A stretch of 44,309 nt of DNA from Thalassobaculaceae bacterium (lineage in GTDB: Bacteria; Pseudomonadota; Alphaproteobacteria; Thalassobaculales; Thalassobaculaceae). The stretch spans positions 5,519-49,827 of the forward strand of contig JARGOG010000019.1 of NCBI GenBank assembly GCA_029212785.1, read 5' to 3'. Below, piece after piece: positions 26,553 to 34,838 of the stretch (the stretch's first letter is position 1; every line of letters begins with the position of its first letter). The notes beneath the pieces were generated by a model. It had not been told where the DNA came from. It saw nothing but the letters and a program-made list of their open reading frames with translations, and searched no databases. Both the position numbers and the translations under genes were made by a program.

Positions 26553-27626
26553 ATGAAGAAGGTTCTTCTCGGCTCGACGGCCCTCGTTGCCGCCGGCCTG
26601 ATCGCTGCCCCCTCCGCCATGGCCGCTGAGCGGATCCAGGTGGGGGTTGGTGGTTACATGGAGCAGTGGTTCGGTTACTCGTCGGTTGACGAAGATAACA
26701 GCACCCGCGACGTGGACGGCCTGGACGTCAAGTCCGACTCCGAAATTCACTTCAAGGGCTCGACGACCCTGGACAACGGCATCGAGTTCGGTGTCAACGT
26801 TCAGCTCGAAGCCAACAGCAACTCCGGCGACCAGATCGACGAGTCGTATCTGATCGTCAAGGGCTCGTTCGGTGAGATCAATCTCGGTTCCGAAAACTCG
26901 GCAATGTACAAGATGCATTACGCGCCGAGCGACTTCGGTATCGGCATCAACTCCGGTGACCAGGGTGACTGGGCTGCCATCTCCGGCAGCAGCGTCTCCA
27001 GCTCGGGCTACTTCCGCGGCGTTCTGGGTTCGACCTATGTCGAGCCGAACCGTGCGAACGACTCCGAGAAGCTGACCTACTACACCCCGCGTTTCGCGGG
27101 CTTCCAGATCGGTGCGTCCTACTCGCCGGACACCAACCAGGACAGCAATGCCCCGGTTGATCGCGACACCGGTGTCTCCGATATGGTCGCTTTCGGCGCC
27201 AACTACTCGGGCGACTTCGGTGGCGCTTCCCTGGGCGTGTCCCTGGGTTACGGCACCTTCCTGGAGTCCGCTTCGGGCACCAACGAGCCGGAGGCCTACA
27301 GCGCCGGCATCACCGTCGGTATCGGCGGCTTCGGCATCGGCGCTTCCTATGCCGGTGCTGACGACAGCAACGCGGACGGCAACGCCTACAACCTGGGCGT
27401 CTCCTACGAGACCGGCCCGTTCGGCGTGAGCCTGAGCTACTTCCACGGCGAAGTTGAGAACAGCTCCGAGCAGGACACTGTGCACCTGTCGGGCAAGTAT
27501 GCTCTCGGCCCGGGCGTGTCCGCCAATGCGACCATCGGTTATGCCAACTTTGCCGACGAAGGCACTGCTGGTTCCGACGAAGTCGAGGCGACCTATGTCG
27601 TCACCGGTATCCGTCTGTCCTTCTAA
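26553..27626 (+). CDS. Alphaproteobacterial general porin
   Basis: Outer-membrane 16-strand type beta-barrel for diffusion of small solutes. The 357-aa product has a signal peptide MKKVLLGSTALVAAGLIAAPSAMA cleaved before AERIQVGVGGYMEQWFGY. The porin pattern follows: FKGSTTLDNGIEFGVNVQLEA, DESYLIVKGSFGEINLGSEN and alternating Gly/aromatic strands ending VEATYVVTGIRLSF with the C-terminal Phe needed for BAM recognition. Codons are strongly biased to GGT, GGC, TCC, AAC and ATC, as in a highly expressed gene. GGAG precedes the ATG and a strong terminator follows. It stands alone as a single-gene transcript. Confidence 0.94.
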   Translation: MKKVLLGSTALVAAGLIAAPSAMAAERIQVGVGGYMEQWFGYSSVDEDNSTRDVDGLDVKSDSEIHFKGSTTLDNGIEFGVNVQLEANSNSGDQIDESYLIVKGSFGEINLGSENSAMYKMHYAPSDFGIGINSGDQGDWAAISGSSVSSSGYFRGVLGSTYVEPNRANDSEKLTYYTPRFAGFQIGASYSPDTNQDSNAPVDRDTGVSDMVAFGANYSGDFGGASLGVSLGYGTFLESASGTNEPEAYSAGITVGIGGFGIGASYAGADDSNADGNAYNLGVSYETGPFGVSLSYFHGEVENSSEQDTVHLSGKYALGPGVSANATIGYANFADEGTAGSDEVEATYVVTGIRLSF

Positions 27627-27651
27627 TCCAGAACGACAGTCTGAAATCGGG

Positions 27652-27684
27652 GGGAGCCGCCTTTGGGCGGCTCCCTTCTTTTTT
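27652..27684 (+). terminator. Strong intrinsic terminator of the porin gene
   Basis: GGGAGCCGCC and GGCGGCTCCC form a perfect 10-bp stem with a TTTG loop, followed by TTCTTTTTT. It starts 25 bp after the porin stop codon. Confidence 0.93.
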
Positions 27685-27747
27685 GCGTTCGAATAGGTTA
27701 TCGGTGGGCCCGCCACCTCTGATCCCGTGACCAAGACCAGGGCTCCC

Positions 27748-28944
27748 ATGACCGACGTCACCTTCGATCGGCTTTTCCGCGGGATCGACCGCGAGCGCTT
27801 CCTCAGCCAGTATTTTGACAGCGCCCCATATTTCGAAGCGGGCGCGGTGACCGACGTCCAGGGATTGTTCTCCTGGTCACGGATGAACGATCTGCTGGAG
27901 CGCCCGAAACTCTGGGATGCCTCGACAATCGAGATGGCACTCGACGGCAGAGTGCTGCCGCCGGCGCAATATTGCCGTGCGGGTCATGACCGCAAAGGCC
28001 AGCAGGGCATGCGGCCGGACCGCGGTAAGGTCACCGCGCTGCTGCAGAAGGGCGCCACCTTCGTCCTCGATTTTCTTGAAGGCGTCGATCCCGAGGTTTC
28101 GGCGGTCGCACGGACGCTGGAGCGGCTGACCGGTGCGAACACCTCCTGCAATGCCTATTGCTCCTGGAAGGCGGTGCGCGGATACGCGTCGCATTTCGAC
28201 TGCATGGATGTCTTCGCCCTGCAGATCGAGGGCGAGAAGACCTGGAACCTCTATGAAGGCCGGTTTCCGGAGGCCGCCTTCGTGCCCGGCAGCCGGCCAA
28301 GCGATTTCACCACCGAGCAGCATGACCGCATGAAGGGCAAGCTGGCCCAGCAGGTCACCGCACGCCCGGGCGACATCCTGTATCTGCCGCGGGGCCTCTA
28401 CCATGATGCGATGGCGACGGACACGGCGTCGCTGCACCTGTCCTTTGGCTCCACCCCCGCGGTCGGTGTCGCCGTGCTGGAGATGCTCGCCCGGGAGATG
28501 CAGGGCCAGGAGTATTTCCGCAAGCGTTTGCCGCATTTCGAGGATCGCGGCGATCTGGCGGCCTATCTCCAGGGCATCGGCCAGACCGTGACCAAGGTGC
28601 TGGCCGACCCGGCCTTCCACGAATTCGTCGCGACATTCCAGAAGGACCGCATCTTCGACAAGGTCAGCGACTACCGCTTTCCGGAGCGTGATGCCGACGG
28701 GTATTTCTTCGTCTCCCGCCATGGTCCGGAAATTCAGGAGACGCCGGCCGGTCTGGCGGTCACCCATCGCGGTGCGAGTTTCCAACTCGCCGCCGCTGAC
28801 CGCGAGATGCTCGCCTGGATCCTCGACCGGGAGGATTTCTGGCTTTCCCAACTTTCCGAGGCCCACGGCCAGCGCGGCGAAGCGGGTCGTCAGCTCATCC
28901 AGACCCTGATCCAGCATCGGGTCATCTTCCCGGTCCAGGTGTAA
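27748..28944 (+). CDS. JmjC/cupin_4-type Fe(II)/2-oxoglutarate oxygenase
   Basis: Member of the cupin_4 group that includes the ribosomal oxygenases (RoxA/YcfD, MINA53), which hydroxylate Arg or His of ribosomal proteins. The iron site is H149-F-D151 in SHFDCMDVFALQIEGEKTWNLYEG and H219 in RPGDILYLPRGLYHDAMA. A C-terminal winged-helix-like part of about 150 residues follows, as in ribosomal oxygenases. The ATG at 27748 has AGGG six bases ahead; a GTG at 27727 would add 7 residues. It is the first gene of a tight set: the sulfotransferase starts 3 bp after its stop. The substrate is unknown. Confidence 0.85.
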   Translation: MTDVTFDRLFRGIDRERFLSQYFDSAPYFEAGAVTDVQGLFSWSRMNDLLERPKLWDASTIEMALDGRVLPPAQYCRAGHDRKGQQGMRPDRGKVTALLQKGATFVLDFLEGVDPEVSAVARTLERLTGANTSCNAYCSWKAVRGYASHFDCMDVFALQIEGEKTWNLYEGRFPEAAFVPGSRPSDFTTEQHDRMKGKLAQQVTARPGDILYLPRGLYHDAMATDTASLHLSFGSTPAVGVAVLEMLAREMQGQEYFRKRLPHFEDRGDLAAYLQGIGQTVTKVLADPAFHEFVATFQKDRIFDKVSDYRFPERDADGYFFVSRHGPEIQETPAGLAVTHRGASFQLAAADREMLAWILDREDFWLSQLSEAHGQRGEAGRQLIQTLIQHRVIFPVQV

Positions 28945-28947
28945 GCA

Positions 28948-29796
28948 ATGGCCGGTGGCATCCTGTGGCTCGCCTCCTATCCGAAGTCCGGCAATACCTG
29001 GGTCCGGATCTTTCTGGAGAACCTGTTCCGCAACGGAACCGAGCCGGTGTCGATCAACGAGCTCAACGTGGTCTCTTTCGGCGACGCCCAGCGCCACCTC
29101 TACCAGACCCTCACCGACCGGCCGGTTGACGCGCTGTCGGATCTCGACCTCCAGAGGCTGAGGCCGGCCCTGCAACGGAAACTGGCGAGCCGAAACGAGA
29201 CCTCGATCGTCAAGACCCATAACCGCATCGGCTTTGTCGACGACATCCCGATCATCAGCCTCGACCATACGATGGGCGCGATCTATGTCGTGCGGAACGT
29301 GTTCGACGTCGCCGTATCCTTCGCCGCCCATTACAACGGTACTATGGAACAGGTCGTCGACGGACTGTGCCGGGAGTCGATGCACACGCCGACGACGCAG
29401 GCGGCGATCGTCCAGTATCTCGGGCCTTGGGGCGAACATTACCGGGGCTGGACCAGCGTCCCGGGGTTTCAGCCGTTGGTTCTGCGCTACGAGGACCTGC
29501 GAGCGCGGCCATTCAAGGAATTCTCCCGTGTCGTCAAGTTCCTGAACCTCCCCCAGAACCCGGAACGGGTCAAAAAAGCGATCCGGTTCAGTAATTTCGA
29601 CGAAGTGTCCCGCCAGGAGAAGCAGGGCGGATTCCGCGAACGGGTCCGGACGGACCAGACATTTTTCCGCGAGGGAAAGGTCGGCGGTTGGCGCAAGCAG
29701 CTCTCGGCCGACCACATCGCCCGGCTGATCGAGGCCCATGGCGATGTTCTGCGGGAGCTGCGCTACATCGACAAGCACGGCAAACCGACGGTCTAG
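28948..29796 (+). CDS. PAPS-dependent sulfotransferase
   Basis: Cytosolic sulfotransferase fold, 282 aa. The 5'-phosphosulfate loop is YPKSGNTWVRIFLENL (from residue 11), the 3'-phosphate site is YVVRNVFDVAVSF (about 113-125), and the C-terminal FREGKVGGWRKQLS matches the RxGxxGxWRxxL PAPS motif. It should transfer sulfate to a hydroxyl or amine acceptor, which cannot be named. It lies 3 bp after the JmjC oxygenase and 5 bp before a second sulfotransferase, so all three are probably co-expressed. Confidence 0.92.
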   Translation: MAGGILWLASYPKSGNTWVRIFLENLFRNGTEPVSINELNVVSFGDAQRHLYQTLTDRPVDALSDLDLQRLRPALQRKLASRNETSIVKTHNRIGFVDDIPIISLDHTMGAIYVVRNVFDVAVSFAAHYNGTMEQVVDGLCRESMHTPTTQAAIVQYLGPWGEHYRGWTSVPGFQPLVLRYEDLRARPFKEFSRVVKFLNLPQNPERVKKAIRFSNFDEVSRQEKQGGFRERVRTDQTFFREGKVGGWRKQLSADHIARLIEAHGDVLRELRYIDKHGKPTV

Positions 29797-29801
29797 AGAC
29801 G

Positions 29802-31712
29802 ATGGCCGGACCGCTTCCGCCCAAGGTCAGAGGGGCGCTGGAGACCGCGCTCAAATCCGGCAACCCCGCGGGCGCCCGCCGGTTTCACGAGATCCTGGCC
29901 AAAAGCCCGTCGGTGCCGGCAGCGGCGTTGTTTCGCCTGGCGATGCTGGAAGCGGGGGCTGGCGGATTTCCGGCCGCCGACCGACTGCTCGCCGCGGCGT
30001 CCAGGAAAGCCCCGGACGACCCGCGGATCCTGGTGAACCACGCCCAGGTCCGTCTGGCGCTGGACGACTCGCCGGGCGCGCTTCGTCTACTCGACCGGTT
30101 ACCGGAGCAGGTCAGGTCGAACCCGTCTGTCGCTCGCCTGATCGGCGACGCGGCGCTTTCCACCGACCGGCTGGAAGATGCGGTGGCGGCCTATGACCGG
30201 CTGGCGGCGGCTGATGGCGCCGGCGATCCCGCCATGCTGACCAATCACGGCACCGCATTGCGGCGCCTGGGCCGGTTCGAGGCGGCGGCGGCCAAGTTCG
30301 CGCAGGCGGTCCAGCGCGGGGCCGGACGGGAAGCGGTGATCGGCCTTGCCGGGCTGTACGGCCAGCTGAACCGACACGATCGGGCGGTCGACCTGTTGTA
30401 TGCACAGCTTCAGCGGACGCCGGACGACAGTGCGCTTCTGCGCCAGTTGGCATCCACCCATCGCGCGGCGGGCGACGGTGGGGCGGCACAGCAGGTGATC
30501 CGGCGTGCGGTTCTTGTCGCTCCGCAGGACGCATCGGCTCTGACGCTTGCCGCCGAGCTGGCGGAGAATGCGGCCGATCTCGTCAGCGCCGATCTTTGGG
30601 CACGGCGGGCCCTGACCGCGGCGCCGGATACCGCCGGCGCGGGCCTCGTGCGGGCGGCGGTCGCCCGGCGTCGCGGCGATCCCGCGGCCGGGCTCGCGTT
30701 GGTCGCGGCCTGGATCGACCGGGCGCCCGTGTCCGTCCACCATCTGCTGCTGTTCGAGCATGCCCGATGCCTGGAGGCGGAGAAGCGCACCGACGAGGCC
30801 TTTGCCGCGTTTGCCGGCGCCAATGCCCAACAGGTGGCGGCCGCCCGTCCGCGCCGGGATCCCGGGCGCGCCCTGGCTCAGCTCGACGCGCTGATCGCGC
30901 TGCATCGGGCCGGTCCGCCGGTCGGCGACGGCGATGACGGGGCCGATCTGCTCTTCGTCGTCGGGTTTCCGCGCTCCGGCACCACGCTGCTCGACCAGGT
31001 GCTCGATGCCCATCCAGAGATCGAGGTGATTGAGGAGCGGCCGCTGATTGCCGCGATGATCGCCGACATCACCACATCCGGGAAACGCTACCCGGAAGAT
31101 CTGGCGATGCTGACCGCGGCTGAGATCGGTGATCTGAGCCGGCACTACCGTGAGCGGATATCGGATCATACCAAGCGGAATGGGGTACGGTATACCGTCG
31201 ATAAGATGCCCTTGAACATGGTTCATGCGGCGTTGATCCGCCGGGTCTTCCCGGGCGCCCGGTTCATCCTGGCGCTGCGCCATCCCTGCGATGTGGTGCT
31301 GTCCTGCTTCATGCAGAACTTCGTACTCAACGACTGGATGGCGGCGTTCGCCACCCTGGAGGGGGCGGCGGAAATGTACGGCGCCGCCTTCGCCGCCTGG
31401 GAAAGCTATGTGGCAACGGTGCCGACGCCGGCCCTCACCGTGCGCTACGAGGATGTGGTGGCCGATCTTGAGCGTGAAGCGCGGCGGATCACCGATTTTC
31501 TCGATCTGCCCTTCGATCCGACGATGCTGGCCTTCCACGAACATGCGCGGACCCGCGGCGTGCTGGCCACACCCAGCGCGTCCCAGGTGACCCAGCCAAT
31601 CTATCGCACCGCCCTCGCCCGCTGGCGGCGCTATAATGGGGTGATGGCGCCGATCGCCGCGCGGTTGTCGGCGGAAATTCAACGCTATGGGTATGCGGAG
31701 GAGCAGGAATGA
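29802..31712 (+). CDS. TPR-repeat sulfotransferase
   Basis: The 636-aa product has about 350 residues of tetratricopeptide-like helices (ARRFHEILAKSP, AALFRLAMLEAGAG, ALRRLGRFEAAAAKFAQAV) followed by a sulfotransferase domain. In the latter FVVGFPRSGTTLLDQVLDAHPEI (about 383) is the 5'-phosphosulfate loop and FILALRHPCDVVLSCFMQNF (about 489) the 3'-phosphate site. The family resembles protein-tyrosine sulfotransferases in its catalytic part, and the TPR arm suggests a protein or large acceptor; that is inference. The start is set at MAGPLPPKVRG, because the upstream frame overlaps the previous gene. Its stop overlaps yggS (ATGA). Confidence 0.92.
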   Translation: MAGPLPPKVRGALETALKSGNPAGARRFHEILAKSPSVPAAALFRLAMLEAGAGGFPAADRLLAAASRKAPDDPRILVNHAQVRLALDDSPGALRLLDRLPEQVRSNPSVARLIGDAALSTDRLEDAVAAYDRLAAADGAGDPAMLTNHGTALRRLGRFEAAAAKFAQAVQRGAGREAVIGLAGLYGQLNRHDRAVDLLYAQLQRTPDDSALLRQLASTHRAAGDGGAAQQVIRRAVLVAPQDASALTLAAELAENAADLVSADLWARRALTAAPDTAGAGLVRAAVARRRGDPAAGLALVAAWIDRAPVSVHHLLLFEHARCLEAEKRTDEAFAAFAGANAQQVAAARPRRDPGRALAQLDALIALHRAGPPVGDGDDGADLLFVVGFPRSGTTLLDQVLDAHPEIEVIEERPLIAAMIADITTSGKRYPEDLAMLTAAEIGDLSRHYRERISDHTKRNGVRYTVDKMPLNMVHAALIRRVFPGARFILALRHPCDVVLSCFMQNFVLNDWMAAFATLEGAAEMYGAAFAAWESYVATVPTPALTVRYEDVVADLEREARRITDFLDLPFDPTMLAFHEHARTRGVLATPSASQVTQPIYRTALARWRRYNGVMAPIAARLSAEIQRYGYAEEQE

Positions 31713-32446
31713 GCACGGCCCCGGGTGAAAGCAGCGCGACCAGCGCCGATCCGATCGAGGTCGACCCGTATCTCGCGCGACAGGTCGCGGACAATATTGA
31801 GTCCGTCCGCCGGTCGATCGCCCGGGCCGCCGGCGCCGCCGAGCGCGGCCCCGACGATGTGACGCTGATCGCCGTCGGCAAGGTTCAGCCGCTGGAGCGG
31901 GTCGAGGCCGCGCTGCTGGCGGGGCAGAGGGTGTTCGGCGAGAACCGCGTGCAGGAGGCCCACGGCAAGTGGCCGAACTTCCGCTCCCGGTATTCCGATG
32001 TCGAGCTGCACCTGATCGGTCCGCTGCAGACCAACAAGGTGCGAGAGGCGGTGGAGCTGTTCGACGTGATCCAAACGGTCGATCGCCCGAAACTCGCCCG
32101 GGAACTCGCCAAGGAGATGGAGAAGCAGGGCCGCCGCCTCGAGTGCTATATCCAGATCAATACCGGCGAAGAAGAACAGAAGGCCGGAGCGGCGCCCGCC
32201 GAGGCGGATGCTTTCATCGCCGAATGCCGGGATGATCTCGGCCTGCCGGTGGTCGGGCTGATGTGCATTCCGCCGGTGGACGACAATCCCGCCCTGCATT
32301 TCGCCATGCTGCGCGAGATCGCCAAGCGCAACGGTCTCGAGAAGCTGTCGATGGGCATGAGCGGCGATTACGAGACCGCCGTCGAACTCGGCGCCACCCA
32401 TGTGCGGGTGGGCACCGCCATCTTCGGCGCTCGCGACTACGGCTGA
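31709..32446 (+). CDS. yggS: Pyridoxal phosphate homeostasis protein YggS
   Basis: PLP-binding TIM-barrel protein that keeps free PLP and amino-acid pools in balance, with no known catalytic activity. The PLP lysine is K58 in LIAVGKVQP. Further signatures are GENRVQEAHGKWP, LHLIGPLQTNKVREAVELFDVIQTVDR, YIQINTGEEEQKAG, GLMCIPP and LSMGMSGDYETAVELGATHVRVGTAIFG. The 245-aa length includes a 20-residue extra N-terminus. It is the last gene of the oxygenase-sulfotransferase operon (4-nt overlap). Confidence 0.94.
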   Translation: MSTAPGESSATSADPIEVDPYLARQVADNIESVRRSIARAAGAAERGPDDVTLIAVGKVQPLERVEAALLAGQRVFGENRVQEAHGKWPNFRSRYSDVELHLIGPLQTNKVREAVELFDVIQTVDRPKLARELAKEMEKQGRRLECYIQINTGEEEQKAGAAPAEADAFIAECRDDLGLPVVGLMCIPPVDDNPALHFAMLREIAKRNGLEKLSMGMSGDYETAVELGATHVRVGTAIFGARDYG

Positions 32447-32472
32447 GGGCGATCGTCCGCGGGTCGGGATTT

Positions 32473-33339
32473 CTAGGACTGCTCGTGGGACTTCATGGTC
32501 TCGTAACGGTCGAGGGCGCGCATCATCCAGTTCGCCACATCCGTATTGCCGTCGGTTGCCAGTTTCAGCGGGGCCGCACTTTCCGCCTGCGGGGCCTTGG
32601 CGACGGCCTGTTCCGCTGGAGGCTGCGCCGGCTTGAGCGCGGTGGCGGAGGCCGTCATTCCTGGGTTGGGGCGGCTGACGGCCAGCCCCTGGGCCGGACC
32701 GCGCGCCGGAGCCAGGGCCGGTGTGCGCACGGCATTCGCACTCTGAATGAAGGCATCGAGGCGGCTGGCGGCCGACCCGGAGAATTCCTGCGACTGAGCG
32801 GATCCCTGCGGCGCGGCGGCGATCATGCCGGGAGCGGTCGAAACGGACGTGACGGCGGGCTCGGCGGCGGCAAATCGGGCAATGGCGTCGGATGGCGGGC
32901 CCAGCAGCGACGCCGGGTCACTGCCGCTGCCCTGCGGCGCTGGCGCCGCCGCCATCACCGTTGCGTCCTGCAGCGGATCACCGGACCCGGTGTCGTCGCC
33001 CTGGACGTAGGCCAGCGCGGTGGCGCCGATGTCGGCGCCGGTCTCGCGCTCGGTGATGGTGTTGGCCAGGGCGCCGATCAATCCGGCCGGCCCGCCCCAA
33101 AGGGCGCCCCCGGTCATGCGGGCGGTCTCCGAGATCGTGTCGCCGGTCAGTTCGCGGTACAGGGTGCTTACGACCGGGATGTGCTGCAGCGGGTTGAGCA
33201 CGTCCAGAAGATCGCCGAAACCGAACGAGTCGTCCGAGCCACCGGTATCGGCGCTGGCCGGGTCGGCCTCGCCGCTCGGGCCCGCTGACTGCCCCCACCA
33301 ACTGGGGTTCGCCTGGGTTGTGGCTTCCGTCACGCTCAT
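32473..33339 (-). CDS. Protein of unknown function under sigma-54 control
   Basis: The 288-aa product starts MSVTEATTQANPSWWG, with AAGGAG seven bases ahead of the ATG. Residues 40-105 form a compact segment, FGDLLDVLNPLQHIPVV / STLYRELTGDTISETAR / MTGGALWGGPAGLIGALANTI, which I believe recurs in hypothetical proteins of Rhodospirillales. Residues 115-255 are an Ala/Pro/Ser/Gln-rich, probably disordered linker. The last 25 residues (VANWMMRALDRYETMKSHEQS) look helical. There is no signal peptide; the Gly/Ala-rich 76-95 stretch might contact a membrane. A consensus sigma-54 promoter lies 30 bp upstream, which points to a regulated role such as motility or nitrogen response. It converges on yggS. 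Confidence 0.8.
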   Translation of the reverse strand: MSVTEATTQANPSWWGQSAGPSGEADPASADTGGSDDSFGFGDLLDVLNPLQHIPVVSTLYRELTGDTISETARMTGGALWGGPAGLIGALANTITERETGADIGATALAYVQGDDTGSGDPLQDATVMAAAPAPQGSGSDPASLLGPPSDAIARFAAAEPAVTSVSTAPGMIAAAPQGSAQSQEFSGSAASRLDAFIQSANAVRTPALAPARGPAQGLAVSRPNPGMTASATALKPAQPPAEQAVAKAPQAESAAPLKLATDGNTDVANWMMRALDRYETMKSHEQS

Positions 33340-33368
33340 CGCACACTCCTTCGTCGCAGAAGGAAGAA

Positions 33369-33383
33369 GCAAGCACCGTGCCA
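33369..33383 (-). promoter_or_regulatory. Sigma-54 (RpoN) promoter, perfect -24/-12 match
   Basis: On the minus strand TGGCACGGTGCTTGC carries the invariant GG and GC with exactly 10 bases between them, and matches TGGCAC-N5-TTGC at every fixed position. Transcription would start near 33358, giving an 18-20 nt leader that contains the AAGGAG ribosome binding site (33346-33351). An imperfect dyad, CGGCGGAATCTTTCGCCG (33518-33535), lies 135-150 bp upstream, a usual enhancer distance, but it is also next to the ribA stop codon. Confidence 0.85.
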
Positions 33384-33539
33384 GCGGTGGAATGGGGCCG
33401 ACAGGGAATAAACCCCAGGAAACCCGGTCATTCCCCCGAAACTACGGTGGCTGATTCTGCCGCCCCGTGCGCCACCCCGACGATCTCGCGGGTGTCGTCG
33501 GCAGAGACTGCCGGGCGCGGCGGAATCTTTCGCCGTGGG

Positions 33540-34733
33540 CTAGATCATGTGGCCGGACCGGGCGGCTTTAGTGGCCAGGTACCGTTCGTTGTGTCGGTTC
33601 GAGGCGAATACATGGGCTACCCGCTCCGCGACTTCGACGCCGCAGGCCGCGAGCTGGTCGATCTTGGCGGGATTGTTGGTCATCAGCCGCACCCGATCGA
33701 TCCCGAGCTGGCGCAGCATCTCGGCGGCCGGGAAATACACCCGCTCATCGTCGTCGAAGCCGAGTGTCGTGTTGGCGTCCACGGTGTCGGCGCCCAGATC
33801 CTGCAACGAATAGGCCCGCAGCTTGTTGATCAGGCCGATATCCCGGCCCTCCTGCGCCAGATACAGCAGCACGCCACCGCCGGCCGCGGCGATCTCCCGG
33901 ATTGCGCCGCGCAGCTGGTCGCCGCAATCGCAGCGCAGGCTGCCCAGAAGGTCGCCGGTCAGGCAGGCCGAATGGATGCGGATCAGCACGGGGCCGGCAC
34001 TGGAATCCGGCTCGCCAATGCGGATCGCCACATGCTCGGTCCCGCCATCCATCGGCCGGAAGGCGGTCAGTTCGCAGAGTTCGGCATCGGCCAGGGGCAC
34101 TTTCGCCGAGGCAGCGCGAATCAGGCGGTGGGCACTGGTCTCGGCATAGCGCTCAATCTCGCCGGCCTCGACCACGAGCAGAGCCCGCTCGCGCGCCCAG
34201 GCGGTGATCGTCGACGCCGAAATACCGTGCACCGAGGCGACCAGCGCGCTCGGCAACAGCCGGGCGAGCTTGACCAGGCGCACGGCGGCGACGGCGGGGG
34301 TGTCCTCGCGCTCCGGCAGAGCGGTCAGGCCGGTCGGGGTTTCCGCCCCGCGGGTCGGATCCGAGAGATCCAGCACCGCGTCCACGTCCAGCGTCCTGGC
34401 CAACGCGATGGAGATCGCCGGGGCCGCCGTACCGGACCCGAGAACCGCGGCCCGGTTGCGGGTCACGACCAGCCGCGGCTCGGAGCCGGCGATCGCCGAC
34501 ATCTGACCCATAAGCTCGCGTGTCGCCATCTCGCTTCCGGCGGCGACGGCCAGTCGGTCGAGGTCGCGTCCGGCCCGAATCGCGATCAGCCCGCCGCGCC
34601 GTAACTCGGCGATGGCGCGGTCGACGGCAAGCTGGCCGGTGGCGCGGACGAAGGGGCGGGCAGCCGGAGGGGCGGCGGAGGCCGTATCCCGAGCCTCTGC
34701 TGAGGGGTCGCGGTCGTTGGGCATGGCGGGCAT
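33540..34733 (-). CDS. ribA: GTP cyclohydrolase II with N-terminal RibB-like domain
   Basis: Opens GTP to 2,5-diamino-6-ribosylamino-pyrimidinone phosphate, the first step of riboflavin synthesis. The C-terminal 200 residues hold the zinc cysteines in HSACLTGDLLGSLRCDCGDQL, the catalytic YLAQEGRDIGLINKLRAYSLQDLGADTVDAN and the C-terminal RLMTNNPAKIDQLAACGVEV. The N-terminal 190 residues (RPFVRATGQLAVDRAIAELRRGGL, LDLSDPTRGAETP) resemble a degenerate DHBP-synthase fold that lacks its catalytic acidic cluster. This is a known layout of alphaproteobacterial RibA. Two starts are possible (34733, or 34724 for MPNDRD); neither has a good ribosome binding site. Confidence 0.9.
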   Translation of the reverse strand: MPAMPNDRDPSAEARDTASAAPPAARPFVRATGQLAVDRAIAELRRGGLIAIRAGRDLDRLAVAAGSEMATRELMGQMSAIAGSEPRLVVTRNRAAVLGSGTAAPAISIALARTLDVDAVLDLSDPTRGAETPTGLTALPEREDTPAVAAVRLVKLARLLPSALVASVHGISASTITAWARERALLVVEAGEIERYAETSAHRLIRAASAKVPLADAELCELTAFRPMDGGTEHVAIRIGEPDSSAGPVLIRIHSACLTGDLLGSLRCDCGDQLRGAIREIAAAGGGVLLYLAQEGRDIGLINKLRAYSLQDLGADTVDANTTLGFDDDERVYFPAAEMLRQLGIDRVRLMTNNPAKIDQLAACGVEVAERVAHVFASNRHNERYLATKAARSGHMI

Positions 34734-34838
34734 ATTGATCGCCGCGCCCGCGAGGTCAAGCCGATAGGGTGCGGCGACGTCGGAACAGCGGGATGATAGA
34801 ACCGCCCGGCGAGGCGGAAACAAGCCGGGGAGGCAGGC

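Noticed and set aside
27877-29778. 633-codon frame opposite the oxygenase and sulfotransferase genes
   Set aside because: Spans two real genes on the other strand and has no motif; a composition artefact.
30099-31682. 527-codon frame opposite the TPR-sulfotransferase
   Set aside because: Repetitive charged composition without domain; the plus strand has clear PAPS motifs.
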